Positions 35,518 to 48,074 of a stretch of 64,000 bases of DNA are shown piece after piece. The DNA is from Liriodendron chinense (taxonomy: Eukaryota > Streptophyta > Magnoliopsida > Magnoliales > Magnoliaceae). How positions within the stretch are numbered: position 1 is the first letter of the stretch; every line of letters begins with the position of its first letter. The stretch covers positions 2,821,365-2,885,364 of the forward strand of contig ML058492.1 of the NCBI GenBank assembly GCA_003013855.2. Reading direction: 5' to 3'. Made by a program: the position numbers and the translations under genes. The notes beneath the pieces are model-generated. The model was not told the DNA's origin. It ran no database searches and saw nothing but the letters and a program-made list of their open reading frames with translations.

Positions 35518-36013
35518 GAAGTCCTCCCACTCCCGAGTCTAGCTCGTCTGTCTCGGGAGTAGCTTAATAAAGAAGATACGACGATCCGGATGCCTTTAGC
35601 TTTATACAGCTGTAGCACCGTCATCTCAATGGGCGGGAAGGCGGCATTTAATGCGTTGTTCAAAAAATCGAGGCGCCATCATCTGTTTGTACGGCGTATC
35701 AGCGCTCAACTGGATATTATCGAACAGGGGGGTGTCGCGTGTCCAGAGTAGTGCGTTACCTTTTGTACGCTTTAACTGGAGGCTGCCACGCGGAATTATT
35801 TCATTAAATGCGAGAGAATCCTTTGAGTATAAAACTCGAAACTTAGCGAATATCGGAAAAATCTTTTTCTTTTCGGATTTTCCTTCCCTTCCTTCCCGGA
35901 TTCTTCTTCTCCCTTCTCTGATTCTCCTCATTAGGCCGGTATATCAGCGTCTGGGGTACGCTCTTTCTAACCTCAGAAGATCCTCTTTTCTTCATAATAT
36001 CTTCCATTTGACC

Positions 36014-38333
36014 ATGTCGGAGACTTCCTGTTCTGATGTAATACCTATGGTGAGGTTTGGGGATTCCGAGTCGGACCCACCTCTGACAGAGCCTCAAGAG
36101 ATGGAACCCAGGGAATCCCATTCCAGAACAGCTGATCCTGTGAATGATGAAGGACCTGATGTTCTTGAGCCGGAAGTCGGAAACGAAACGGCTCAGAAAG
36201 ATTCTTTCGAGCTGGATAGCGTAGTCTCGCAGATTACCCAGGAAGAACTGGATGCTGCGAGGAGAACGTTTGGAATTCCTGAATCCGTAGGGCTTAGGGT
36301 CCCGGATCGAGCTGATAGGCCGAGCCGACCTTGCCGGGGGAGACCGTCATCTCCCTGATGCATTTAGAGGCCGGGCTAAGGTTGCCTCTACACCCCTTTG
36401 TGCGAGAGGTTCTTAATACCTTAGGTCTCTCACCGAACCAGCTGCAACCCAATGGCTGGAGGTGTATGGTGGGATGCTACATCTTATGGCAAAGAGTAGG
36501 GAATAAAAAACTGACCTCGAACGAGCTCTTTTCCATGTATAGCCTTAAGTCTCTAGGAGGTCAGGGGCTTTATTACTTCTCTTCTCACCCGGGTCAGGGT
36601 GGCTCGATAGTGACCGGCCTGCCATCTTTCACGAGAACTTGGAAGAGGAAATGGTTCTTTGCATCGGGGGACTGGGAGGCTTCACCGGATGAGCTTCGCC
36701 CTCTGGAGCACAGGGTTCGAGCTGACTTTGCTCTGCCAGGTCGAGCTACATCCAGATCTTCTTGAACCTCTAATGTTTTTTATCTCCGCTTTCAGTTTTA
36801 ATTCTAACGTGCATCTCTTTATTAGTGCAGCTTCAGTGGCCATTAGGGTAGCCCTTTCGGCAGTGCAAGAGAGGCAGATTCGAGCTGCCCGGGCCTGTTC
36901 CCTCGAAGAAAGGAATTTTCGTAATTTAATCACTGTAGATTCCGTTTTTGAGTCAGGTCAACTCGTGAGTAGGACAATCTTGTTGCACATGTTTTGTACG
37001 TCGCTGCTCCACACATCTTTCGTCCTGACATGTTTCTCTATATTTCGGACAGGTATGGCACCGAAGGCGGTTTCAAAGACCCGCAAGATTCCTGCCAGGA
37101 TTCTTGATTGTGGAGAGAGCTCAGTGGAGCCCCCGAGCAAAAGGGTGGCCACAGAGACTCAAAGGCAACAACGGTTGCCTCGGTCGTTCGTGTGCGGGTC
37201 TGGGCAGCCTCTGGGTACATCCCCGGCAAGGGTTGAGCCTTTAACTGCCCAATCTCCCGTTTCTGAGGTTCCGGTTGTCAATGTACCGGATACCTCGGAT
37301 TCCCGAGTCGAACCATCTGCGAGCCTACCCGCAACTCGTGCCAGTTCGTCTGGCACTCCCACCGAATCCACTGAAGCAAGGCTTGCCTGAACCCCTGTTA
37401 AAGTCGGGTCGTCGCGTCCCCCTCAAGCTCCTCGAGCTGCCCACACTACGGCTGCCGGTGGTACTGAGCCGCGAGAAGGCCAGGTCGACATGCCTCCGAT
37501 CACGGAGCAGTTTGCGACCTGGAAGGAAGGTGTTAACGCGTACATGGACGTTAACCACAGCATTCCCCAGGATTTGAGTTCGCTTGCGACGTCAGATCCT
37601 GATCAGATGGTGGGAGTAGCAATTGAGAGCAGTCTTAGGGTGAGCTGACTGCCTTTTCTTTTTTGACTTATGCGCTTTGCTGTCACATTACTAACCGTTG
37701 TAACGTACTTTTGTAGGAATCGGCCTTATTGATAATGATTCGTCAGAAGATAGCCGAGCGAACTCACCAGATGCAGAAGGCTCTGGTCGCGGGGTCCTCT
37801 TGGAAGACTAAGACTGAAGCCATGAAGGCCGAATTGAAGAGAAAACTGTCTGAGTTGGTGACGGCCTAGTCGGAATTGCAAACTGCCCAGTCCGAGCTGA
37901 AGGTGGCACAATCCGAGCTGGAGGTGTCCCAGGTGCAGGTTCAATCTGTCGAGGAGGCACTGAAAGAGTCTTCGGCCAAGGCTCAGTCGGAAAAAAAATA
38001 AGATCGAATCACTCGAGGCTGCTCTCAAGACGGCTGAGGAGGAGAAAGTGGACCTAGCCAAACTCTTGAAGGAGGTCCAGCTGAAATCTTTGACTGACGT
38101 CAAAGGTGTAGAAGCTAAGTTGGAGAAGCTTGAATGCGATCTTTGAGGAGCTATATAATCATGGCTTCCGGGACTGCAGGCGGCTTGTCCTTAAACACTT
38201 TCCCGATCTCGACCTTACTCCTGTCGACGACGACGAAGACGAGGATGAGGTCGTGGGGGAAGGACCTTCCAAAGGGTCTGCTGCTCAGTCTGAGGGTACT
38301 GGGGCCGGTCCATCTAATGCCACCGAGGACTAA
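36014..38333 (+). pseudogene. Antisense gene of the Tat element, 'putative gypsy type transposon' domain protein
   Basis: Lies opposite to pol, between integrase and the 3' LTR. From an ATG at 36014: an acidic N-terminus with ITQEELDAARRTFGIPESV. Then, after a frame change near 36330, a domain (about 36340-36740) with LEAGLRLPLHPFVREVLNTL, LSPNQLQPNGWRCMVGCYIL and RKWFFASGDWE that fits PF04195-type proteins. After that come coding blocks separated by intron-like spacers (about 36742-36830, 36969-37052, 37638-37717, the last with gtgagc...tttgtag), a Ser/Pro-rich stretch, a coiled coil (about 37730-38100) and an acidic tail (LTPVDDDEDEDEVVGEGPS). At least one in-frame stop and two frameshifts are present. 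The function of such antisense genes is unknown. Confidence 0.7.
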
Positions 38334-38721
38334 AGCGTTTTTTTTTTTTTTTTGAATGTATGAAAATTTTTCTTTAATACAAGCCCTTCAGAGGCGCATT
38401 TTGGCAATCTGTGCGTAGCATTCATTTTATTTTATGTATGAATAAATCTGAGATATCCTTTAGCAACCTTTGTAATCAGGTCAGCTCGGTAACACGAATC
38501 CTATCATTACATTGGAGTAAGCGACTTGACCTGAGGCCAAGATAGTATGGTAACCAGCTCGGAACGTTAGGTCTGTTGCTCCATGCGGCTTCATCGAATG
38601 TAACCGTGTGATTTCATGATCGCAATTAGGTTACTTCGGTTAGGTGTCAACACAACGCCTTTGAAGCAATTTTATTGAATCATCGTCTTGGAATACATAC
38701 TTTGTATAAGGCCCTGCCCAT

Positions 38722-40071
38722 TCATGGATAGTAGATTTTCAGATGATCAGCGTTCCACGGATGGGAAAGGGGTCTACCCTCCATGCTTTCGAGCCAATTA
38801 GTACCGGGACGACGTAAGCTGAGCACTCTATATGGCCCTTCCCAATTAGGGCTGAAGACGCCGATTTTCTCTTTGGTACTGACCTTTTTGAGGACTAGGT
38901 CGCCAGCTCGGAACCGCCGTTCTTTTACTCGGGAGTTGTAGTACCGCTTAACTCGTTGCTGATATGCCGCCATTCGTATTTGGGATGCCTCTCTTACTTC
39001 ATCGAGCAGGTCCAGGTTCGTCCGCAATTGCTCTTCGTTTTGATCAAGTCAGTGTTGGCTTATCCTGCTTGTGGGCATTCCGACTTCTACTGGCACGACG
39101 GCTTCGGCTCCAAAAGCTAAAGAGAAAGGTGTTTCCCTGGTTGTGGACCAAGCTATGGTCCGGTAAGCCCAGAGTACTCCGGTAAGTTCGTCTGCCCAAG
39201 CACCTTTTTTTCCTCCGAGCTTCATTTTGAGGTGGTTTTTTATGATCTTGTTAATTGCCTCGACCTGGCCATTGGCTTGCGGGTGATGAGGAGAAGAATA
39301 CATGTTTTTAATGTCCAAACCTTTACAGAAATTGCAAAACCTTTCGTTGTCGAACTGTCGCCCATTGTCTGTGATTATTGTATTCGAGATCCCAAATCGA
39401 CACACAATCGCTTTCCAAATGAAATCTGTCGTTTTCTTTTCTGTAATAGTGGCTAATGATTCCGCTTCCGCCCACTTTGTGAAGTAGTCGACGGCGACGA
39501 TTGTGTATTTTACATGCCCTTTCCCCATCGGAAGAGGGCCAATGATATCGACTCCCCATTGAGCGAACGGCCACGGTTCGGACATGGGAGTGAGCTCTTC
39601 GGGTGGCAGATGAGGAATGGGAGTGAATCGTTGACATCTATCACATTTTTTAACGATCTCTCGGGCGTCTTGCTGAATGGTGAGGCAATAATACCCCTGT
39701 CGGATTACTTTCTGTGCAAGTGCTCGGGCCCCGGAATGATTCCCACAGCAACCAAAATGGATTTCACGTAACACATAATCGGCTTCTTCGGGTCCCAAAC
39801 AGTGTAGACACGGGAGGGAGAACCCCCTTTTATAGAGGACCCCGTCGATCAAAGTATATCGAGCTGATCTATAGCAGATGCGCTGAGCTTCTTTTTGGTC
39901 GGTAGGCAACTCACCTGTTTGTAGAAACTGGATTATGGGATCTTTCCAACTTGGTGTTGTCGAAACCAGATAAACTTTAGTGAGCTCGTTCGACGTTATG
40001 CTTCTTTGCGAAGGAAACTCGATGGGTACCGTCCTACTTAACTCGTCGTCCTTCGCGAGAGAGTCCTGCAT
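38722..40071 (-). pseudogene. Gypsy integrase
   Basis: Two frames (39049-40071 and 38722-39027). Zinc-binding HFGCCGNHSG...CDRCQ, catalytic D in WGVDIIGPLP, D in IITDNGRQFDN, E in HPQANGQVEAINK, then LWAYRTIAWSTTRETPFSLA and, in the second frame, the C-terminal KKVSTKEKIGVFSPNWEGPY. Separated by a stop and frame change near 39030-39050. Confidence 0.9.
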
Positions 40072-40513
40072 TCATATTTTCGCCCCTCGGGATCTGAATA
40101 ATTTTGTATTGATCGAAACGCGACAGTAGCTCTTGAGTTTTCGCCAGGTATGAGGACATTTCCCCCCCTTTCGCTTGATATTCTGCGATCACTTGCCCGA
40201 CCACCAGTTGAGAGTCGCTGTGTATCCTTATGGACCGGATTCCTATTTCAAAGGCGAGGCGGAGACTGGCTAAGAGGGCTTCATATTCAGCCTTATTATT
40301 TGAAGCTCGGAATCCAAACCGGAGAGCATATTGAATTTGGGCTCCATCCGGTGAGGACAAGACGAGACCAGCTCCGCTGCCTTGTGAATTGGAAGATCCA
40401 TCAACGTGTACTAACCAGACTGGTGTGTCGCGATTATTCTCTGGAAGTTGGTCGGATTTGTTGTTGTCCTGAATTTCGTGGGGTTCGATTAACTCGACGA
40501 TGAAGTCAGCCAC
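40034..40513 (-). pseudogene. Second, archaeal-type RNase H of the Gypsy element
   Basis: VHVDGSSNSQGSGAGLVLSS, NNKAEYEALLASLRLAFE and IHSDSQLVVGQVIAEYQAKG are the D-E-D core of the extra RNase H that marks the Tat lineage. It lies between the retroviral RNase H and integrase. Confidence 0.9.
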
Positions 40514-40576
40514 GGCTTGACCTTTGATTGTAGCTCAAGGTCGATATTGTATGTTGAACTCGCCAAGCTCAACGGC

Positions 40577-41074
40577 TCACTTTAAGAGACGACCTGAGGT
40601 TTTCGAGTTTTGCAGCACCTGTCGCAGCGGTTGATCGGTCAGCACAGTTATCGGGTGTGCTTGAAAGTATGGCCTCAACTTTCGGGCTAAGGTGATTAAT
40701 GTCAAAGCCAGCTTTTCTATTTTCGGATATCGTGTTTCCGAGTCAAGTAGAGCTTTGCTGACGTAGTAAACGGGCCTTTGTATTCCTTTGTCGTCCCGGA
40801 CTAATGCCGAGCTGACAGCTGCTAGTGAAACTGCTAAGTACAAGAGTAGTTCTTCTTTATGCGCCGGTTTGGACAACAGCTGTGGAGAGCCGAGGTAGGC
40901 TTTTAGTTCGACAAAAGCTTGCTCGCATTCCGAAGTCCAAGTCATCTCCTTGCATTTGGGCAGCTGCTTGAAGAAGGGAAGACATCGATCTATAGCTTTT
41001 GAGACGAACCTGTTGAGTGCTGCGATTCTCCCAGTGAGGCGCTGGATCTCTTTCACTGTGCGAGGTGAGACCAC
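40577..41074 (-). pseudogene. Gypsy RT connection and first RNase H
   Basis: TGRIAALNRFVSKAIDRCLPF is the RT thumb. RNase H follows with LLLYLAVSLAAVSSALVRDD, PVYYVSKALLDSETRYPKIEKLAL and ITVLTDQPLRQVL. The catalytic Asp of the first motif appears lost (LYLAVS). The frame is shifted relative to the RT. Confidence 0.85.
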
Positions 41075-41202
41075 GTTGAGACCATGTCCAGAAGGGCTTG
41101 TATTTTTTCGAGGTTAGCCTCAATTCCTCGCTGGTTAACCATGAAGCCAAGGAATTTTCCCGAGCTTACTCCAAAAGCGCATTTGCTAGGGTTGAGCTTC
41201 AT

Positions 41203-41949
41203 TCAATACTTCCTTAATATCTTGAACGCAGTGCAGAGGTCGTAAACATGGTCCTCCGACCGCTCGCTTTTGACGAGCATATCGTCCACGTATACTTCCA
41301 TAGTTCTGCCAAGTTGATCTGCGAACATCTTGTTTACCAGTCGTTGGTAGGTTGCTCCGGCGTTTTTGAGCCCGAAAGGCATGACTTTAAAGCAGTAGAG
41401 GCCCCGATCTGTAATTAACGCTGTCTTTTGCCTATCGGGAGCATACATCTGGATCTGGTTATATCCAGAGTAGGCGTCCATGAAGCTGAGGAGCTCGTGC
41501 CAAGCAGTTACGTCAACGAGCTGATCTATCCTTGGTAGAGGGAAGCTGTCTTTAGGACAGGCTTTGTTCAGGTCAGTGTAGTCCACACAGACCCTCCATT
41601 TCCCATTGGTCTTTTTGACGAGGACGACATTTGCCAGCCATTCTGGATAACATATTTCTTGGAAGAATCCTGCCTTGTGCAGTTTCTGTACTTCTTCTTC
41701 GATTATTATGTATCTTTCCGTGTTGAAAGAGCGCCTTTTTTGACCGACCGGTCTGGTGGTCGGGTCGACGTTTAGCCGGTGGACCATTATCTCGGGGCAG
41801 ATTCCGGGCATCTCTTCATGGGACCATGTAAAAACATCTACATGCTCCTTCAAAAAGGTGGTCAGGCTCTCTTGAACCTTGTCCTTCAAACATGATCCGA
41901 TCTTGATGATCCTGGTCGGATCGGTCTCCGACAAGGGAATGTCGATCAA
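41203..41949 (-). pseudogene. Gypsy reverse transcriptase
   Basis: Contains DVFTWSHEEMPGI, KWRVCVDYTDLNKACPKDSFPLP, SFMDAYSGYNQIQM, the fingers/palm FGLKNAGATYQRLV and the catalytic YVDD (EVYVDDMLVKS). It ends shortly after, at a stop. Confidence 0.92.
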
Positions 41950-42075
41950 CTATTCGGCGGGTGACCCGGGCTCTTTCTCTTCTTCTCTTGGGTCCAAGGA
42001 GGACGCGTGAGAGATGGTTGATACCGCGCTTTTACTTTTCCCTCGTAGGGAAAGCTCATAGCAACGACGGGCTTC

Positions 42076-42759
42076 CTACTGATCTCCTCTGACCACACCG
42101 ATTCCTTCGTCAGTTTCGAACTTCATTGCTAGGTGATAGATGGAAACGACGGCTTTGAGAGCTCGCAGGATAGGGCGACCGATGATGGCGTTGTAGGCAG
42201 AGGGGGTATTCACGACAAGGAAATCAACCATAATTATTTTCTGGTTAGGTTCTTCTCCGGCGGTAACCGGCAGAGTTATCTCTCCTTCAGGCATAATGCT
42301 GTCCCCTATAAATCCGATCAATGCTGTTTTGACCGGCCTCAGCCTGGATCGATCGATCTTCATTTTCTCAAAAGATGAAGTGTACAAGATATCAGCCGAG
42401 CTCCCTGTGTCAACCATCATCCTGTGGAGTCTCTTGTTGGCGACCACCATCGAAACGACAAGGGAGTCGTCATGTGGGTGTACGATCCCTCGAGCATCCT
42501 CTTCGGTAAACGTTATTGCGCGCGAGGTCACCTTTGCGACCTTTGCAGGTCGGCTGGTGATGTTCACTGAGGGCCCCGGTTGGGATGTTCTTCCTTGCCG
42601 TACATAGTTTTTGCGGGAGTTCCCGGAATCTCCAGTGGTCGGCCCTCCGAAGATCATGTGGATTTCTTCCACAGGATTATTACTCTGTTCCTCAGTCAGG
42701 TCTATGGCTCGACCTTCGTCCCTCCTGCCGTCCGAACGCTGAGCGATGTAGTCTTTCAA
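42076..42759 (-). pseudogene. Gypsy protease region
   Basis: Aspartic protease motif VDTGSSADILY near the middle of the frame, followed by GEITLPVTAG and NAIIGRPILRALKAVVS, the usual end of Gypsy proteases. Preceded by a basic linker. The frame is not fused to the RT frame downstream. Confidence 0.88.
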
Positions 42760-43089
42760 AAATCCTTGCTGGATGAGGGCCTCTATCTGTCATTTTAAGT
42801 CAAAGCAATCCACGGTGTTGTGACCGTGGTCTTTATGATATAAACAGTACCTTGATTTTGACCTTCTATTGGGGTCGGTCTTTATCTTCGCAGGCCGTTC
42901 GAAGGTGTGCTTGCTTTTTTCTACTAAGTACACCTGTTCGATGGTTTTGTTGAGCGGCGTGTATTTTTTGAAACGTGGCGTTGGGAATTTAGTTCCTTGG
43001 GTAGATCCGTTTTGGGCTGGCGACCTTCGTTCTGATCTATGTCTTTTTGAGCTGCCGCTATCCTAACGATCATTATTCTTAGCCGATGG

Positions 43090-44317
43090 TCAATAAGCGT
43101 TGACCAATTCCTCGGCCTTGATATGCTTGGCTGCTCGATCCAAAAATTCAACCACGGATTGAGGTGGCTCTTCCCCGACAGACCAAAGGAACCGTCGATC
43201 ACGTAGTCCCTCGATCATAGTGTGTAACAGTACGTCTTGTGAGAGATTTTCGATTTGTACAGCTTTGGAGTTAAAACGCGCGAGGTAGTCCTTTAACGAC
43301 TCCTCCTCTTTCTGTTTGATTGCGGCAAGGTGAGTTGAATGCTTCCTCGGATCGATGCTTCCGATGAACTGAGTAGCGAAGGCCTTGCTCAGTTGGGAGA
43401 ACGAGCTGATTGTCCTTGGTTTCAAATTGCAAAACCAAGTCCATGCTGAACTCGTCAAGGACAACGGGAAAGCCTTACACATAATGTGTCCGTTGGCCCC
43501 GAGGAGGTCCATTCGGACTTTGAAATTTTCTAAGTGCTCTGTCGGATCTCCTATCCCCAAATATTACTTCAACTGAAGAACTTTAAATCCTTTGGGAAGA
43601 GGCTCTTCACGAATCTCGACGATGAACGGTGATTCCGATGAGTCGACCAGTGTGTCTACTGCGATTGGTGCTCGGGCTCGCTGTGCTCTCTGGATATCGC
43701 CCATTTGTTCCCGAAGTTCTTTCAACTCGACCTCCAGTGGACTTAAGTTGTCGTCTACCCGGTCGCTGGCTTCACGATCGGCCCGTTCATGCTCGAGACG
43801 AACCGTCCTTCGTTCCTCGAGCTTATGCCGTAGATCGCTGGCAGGCAAGTCTGTTGCTGGTCGAGACCTTGCCCCGGTTGATTGGCTGGCGGCGTTTTCT
43901 TCGACCGGAGTAGGATGTCGAGAACGTTGTGACGCCCGAGTTTGATTAGAGTGCTGGGATTGTTGAGGCTGGGGGTGAGTTTGTCGAGGTCCTTCATGGT
44001 CTCTGTTGTTTAAAATTGTCGGGTGGACCAGACTAGTTAGCAGAGCCTTGATTTCATCCAGCCTCTAGTCTACGTAGCTGAATCGTTCGTCAACACCTCC
44101 TAGCTTTTGGGTGACTCCTCCCACTTGCTCTTCGAGAAGGGACAATCTGATTCCTCGATTGCGAGGCCTCTGTTGTCCCTTTGCTAAGCAAAGCGAGGAG
44201 AGTTTCCATCGAGCTGGATGGCAGGGGTGTCAGGAAACGATCCTTCGTCTTCGGAGATTTGATCGTCCGAAGGTCCGGCGATTGCGGGTGCCTTCCCTTT
44301 ATATTTTCGCTTTCCAT
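43090..44317 (-). pseudogene. Gypsy gag
   Basis: The N-terminal part (43564-43848 and upstream, charged, helical) and the capsid part (43090-43560) share one frame and are separated by a single TAA at about 43561-43563. The capsid shows the plant retrotransposon gag pattern: DPTEHLENFKVRMDL, SLTSSAWTWFCNLKPRTISS, FSQLSKAFATQFIGS, KQKEEESLKDYLARFN and MIEGLRD. Confidence 0.85.
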
Positions 44318-44415
44318 CCATGAGAATGTCGAGATTGTCTTGAGCGATTGGGCGAGAACACGGACTTCCTAGCTAAAGGAAGAAAAATCGGTGTTTCCCA
44401 CAGACGGCACCAATC

Positions 44416-45064
44416 TGTTGATGCTCGGAAATAGTCAACAGACGAAATGAGATGACCTCTAACTGGTCAGCAAATGAGTACAGCTGATCTCCGGTAGGTG
44501 TGCGGTCTGGATCTGAGCCGGAAGCTCCTTAGATTCTGCAGAACACAAAGGAAAGCAAAAGAAGAAGGGGTGGCTAGGGTCCAGCCGTTAGCCCTCCGAT
44601 GCCTAAGTTAGTTTGGATTCTAAAAAGGATGATCGTCTCTCTCGAGATCAGTTGTTGTGTCATACTTTGATAATGAAGAGGACGCATCAATTTATAGACT
44701 TAGGTTGCAGGGTTGCATTCCCTTTTTGCAGCCGTGATGTTCGTAGAGGAAATCTCGGATCCGAGATTTCCTGAGCCGTCCTATGATCTTTGGAGATTTT
44801 TTACGGGTTGGTTAGAGATTTTCCGGATTCTTTTCCTCTTATTGCGCGCAAACTTAAGAAAATTGTGGTAACGGAACCAACTCGTTACAATGAAAGAGGT
44901 TAGCCTTATGAGGTCGTTTAGAGGGATCGCCTCTTCTCTCTAGGCTAGGTCGGTCAGACTTGACGACCTGTTTTCGGGTCGTGCTGTCTGACCTCAAGCC
45001 GAATTTGAGCTGAACAGGCTGATCCAGATCTATTCTGAGGTCAGCTCGTATTCTTCCCACAACA
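44416..45064 (-). repeat. 5' LTR of the Gypsy element
   Basis: 649 bp; starts TGTTGATGCTCGGAAATAG and ends TTCTTCCCACAACA; then CTCGT. Confidence 0.93.
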
Positions 45065-46199
45065 CTCGTCCTTCTCACTCACACCCTTTCACCTCTGCCC
45101 GCTAAACCGACCGAGATTCTGGCCATCCTTTGCTCCTCCTTCAGTCCTACTGGACATCCGACCATCCCTTTGTTCATTAGTCCTACTCACAGCTCACCCA
45201 TCCGATTACACCATTCCGGTCAGTTTACACATTCAGCTCCAAAGGTTCTATCGAAACCCCCATGCTCAATTTTTTTTTCTATTTTTAATTATTTAATATT
45301 CTTAATATCTTATTTGTAAATGCCTGCAACTACTGCTCGTTTGATTTCAGTCATTCCTTTGCTCGTCAGTCTGCACGTCCAAAGTCATAAGTTATGATTT
45401 GGTTGGTTAAAAATCTTATGATTTGTGATTTGTAATTTGCGAAAATATACGAAAATAAAAATATTTTTATACGAAAAAAATAAATTGTTCGAAATTGTTC
45501 GAACTTGAAAAAATTGTCCGAAATGAAAAATGTTCGAACATCTGCTGGACTAGATTGAACCAAACACGAACAGGGGCCCATTGTTCGAATGTTTGTTCGA
45601 ACATTATTCAAACACAACACAATCAGCAAACGAACCAAACCAACCTGGCCCACGTTGGACTCGGTTTGGTTCATTCTCCACTCTACTCCCATTGCACCTA
45701 AAGTAAGGCTTCTTCCCTTCTTTTCACCAACCTGTTCATGATTGTTTCAGAGAGTACAGGCCCTACGGTTTCAATCAATGGACAGCCAACTATCAAATAG
45801 ATGGCCCAAAATGAAATGGTCTGTTCATGTGGGTGATGTCGTAACTTCTAGATGTTCTGACTGTTCTTTTGGCTTTGATTGTGCCATGTTTACAGATCCA
45901 AGTCGTTGAAACAAGATCACTATTTTATGGTAGATGTGGCGCCATGCCTTGGGCTGGCAGGTTTTTGGTCGTCTGAGCCCAAGCCTTGTCCGATAAGAAA
46001 GCGAGCTCTAAATCTAAGCTTGAAACCGGCCCTCGAGTCTCAGATTTCAGTGCAAGTACAATACAAAGTGGACTAGGCCCGAAAGCTTTGACAGCCTACC
46101 TAATAATAAGGTCCCGCAATGGAATCAAATTGGTGAACTCAGATTCGGTGTGACACCGCTGGCATCCACCTCGGTAATGGATAGTGCTGGAAATGCTCC

Positions 46200-46742
46200 G
46201 TTCATCACGAGGATGCATGTGTTTTATCCCTTCCATCCATCCATTTTTCCAACTCATTTTAGGACATGAGCCTAAAAATGAGACAAATCCAAATCTAAGG
46301 TGGACCGCACCATTAAAACTTCATGAGGACAACTTGGTTGTGACCCGGAAATAGCGATGTGGATGGGACCTTGACCGTAGGGCCCTCCTTGATGTATGCA
46401 TTGTGTATCCACACCGTCCATATGTTTTTCCAGCTTATTTTAGTGCGTCTTCCCAAAAACCAAGCTGTTACGAACTTCAGGTGGACCACAGGATAGAAAA
46501 CAAGGGTCATTGAATGCCAATCATTAAAAACTTTCTAAGGTCCACTTAATGTTTATTGACCATCCAACTTGTTGATAAGGTCACAAAGACTAGGATGAAA
46601 GCAAAAAAACAAATATCATCTTCATCCAAAACTTTTATAGCCCACAAAAGGTTTCTAATGATCAATGACCACTGTTGCGTGTGGTATGCTCCACCTGAAA
46701 GTTGTATCTGCTTCATTTTTTGGAAAGATGGGTCCCACCCAC
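46200..46742. mobile_element. Two adjoining foldback MITE copies (one half, one full)
   Basis: A left arm alone (about 46200-46330: tgcatgtgttttatcc, ggacatgagcctaaaaatgag) is followed by a full worn copy (about 46370-46742) with agggccctccttgatgtatg, gtgtatccacaccgtccata and the inverse ctccacctgaaagttgtatc. Confidence 0.6.
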
Positions 46743-46999
46743 ATCCCCCGTTCTGGGGCCGCAGCCGAGTCTCTCCTTCCAAGCATGTTGCAGCCAAGTT
46801 GCTCCTTCCAAGTTCCAAGCATGTTGTGTATGACCCCAACATCATGTGGCGTGGTGGTGTTAGGTTGTGGAAGGATTTGATTGGACTTGATTGCATAGGG
46901 TAGCTAGCACACAGTAGTTGCGACTTGGGTCCACTATGATGTATGTGACTTACATCACAGCGATCCCCAAATCTACCGATGTCGGTGGATACCTAACTA

Positions 47000-47436
47000 T
47001 TGATCGCACTATCATGTATGCGAGTTACATCCACATCTACCATCCATTTTAATAGCTCATTTTAGGGCATGATCCAAAAAATATAGCTATCAGATCCAAA
47101 TATTAGGTGGACCATACCATAAAAAATAGCCGTGATTGAAACCCCGCCATTAAAAACTTCATGGGGACCACCGTAATGCATATTTGCCATCCAACATATT
47201 GATAAGGTTATAATGACATGGATGAAGAAACCAAATAAATATCAACTTGATCCAAACTTTTTGTAGCCGGTAAGAAGTTTTTATGGCGGATTACTACTGT
47301 TTCTTGTTTCATGGCCTACTTAAGATTTGGATCTGCTTCATTTTTAGGATCATGTGTTAAAATGAGTTTTCAAAATGTATGAACTGACGTGGATTTTAGG
47401 GCATATACACCACAGTGGGCACCACTGTCAGGGATG
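47000..47436. mobile_element. Foldback MITE copy
   Basis: Arms ttttagggcatgatccaaaa / ttttaggatcatgtgttaaa and aggtggaccataccat / tcatggcctacttaagatt. Ends near gggcaccactgtcaggga. Confidence 0.65.
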
Positions 47437-47509
47437 TCACCTAGTGAAGCCGCACGTGCAAACAACACCCACGTCACCTTGCACTGGTCGTGCAGGAAAA
47501 GCTTTGCAT

Positions 47510-47915
47510 GCCCCACCATGATGTATGTGTTTTATCCACACCATCCATCCTTTTTACTAGCTCATTTTCAGGCATGATAAAAAAAAAATGAGGCAGATCC
47601 AAATCTCAGGTGGACCACACCATAGGCAGCAGTGCTGATTGAACACCCACCTTTAAAAACTTGCAGAAGTTTTAGATCAAGCTGATATTTTTGTTTCCCC
47701 TTCATCCAGGTCTGTGTCACTTAATCAACAACTTGGATGACAAATAAACATTATAGTAGGCCCTAATAAGTTTTTAATAGTTGGCTTCTCATTACTACTG
47801 TACTCTGATGGTGTTGTTCATCTGAGATCTGCCTCAGTTTTTGACTCATGTCTTAAAATGAACCGGCAAAATAAATGGATGGCGTGGACAAAATTCATAC
47901 ATCATAGTGGGGTGA
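47510..47915. mobile_element. Foldback MITE copy, well preserved
   Basis: Starts gccccaccatgatgtatgtg ttttatcc and ends aaattcatacatcatagtgggg. The centre has gttttagatcaagctgatat. This is close to the apparent family consensus. Confidence 0.78.
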
Positions 47916-48074
47916 CAAAGCCTTTCCAATATGAGTGTGCATAGCAATTCAAGTTTGATTTGATTGGGCCACATATTGATGTCACAAATGGGTTACTACC
48001 AAGCATGTTTGAAAGTTGTTAGGTCAAGTAATTAAGACTTACACAGCACAATCAAAACCCATCGTGTCCCCGGC

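Larger units (their letters stand above)
34876..45064 (-). mobile_element. Tat-lineage Ty3/Gypsy LTR retrotransposon, minus strand
   Basis: LTRs at 34876-35517 and 44416-45064 start TGTTGATGCTCGG; the right copy ends CCCACAACA. Five bases CTCGT flank it on both sides (34871-34875, 45065-45069). The primer site next to the right-hand 5' LTR reads TGGTGCCGTCTG on the minus strand (44401-44412), close to the TGGCGCCGT type of plant Gypsy elements. The order gag-PR-RT-RH-second RNase H-INT with an extra archaeal-type RNase H, plus a non-pol region with an antisense gene before the 3' LTR, is the Tat/Retand pattern. LTRs differ by a few percent and an 11-bp indel. Pol is broken by several stops and frameshifts. 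Confidence 0.94.
34504..45685. mobile_element. hAT-type element split by the Gypsy retrotransposon
   Basis: Ends are tagagttggacacgaac (34504) and the inverse gttcattctccactcta (ends 45685). The octamer CTCCCATT lies exactly outside both (34496-34503, 45686-45693). An 8-bp duplication and TA-G ends fit hAT. The arms share gttcgaac/ttcgaaccg motifs. Without the 10.2-kb Gypsy insert it is about 1 kb and non-coding. Confidence 0.82.

Noticed and set aside
36331..36765. An independent small plus-strand gene
   Set aside because: It is the middle block of the antisense gene in the Gypsy element, reached by a frame change, and it starts at TTG.
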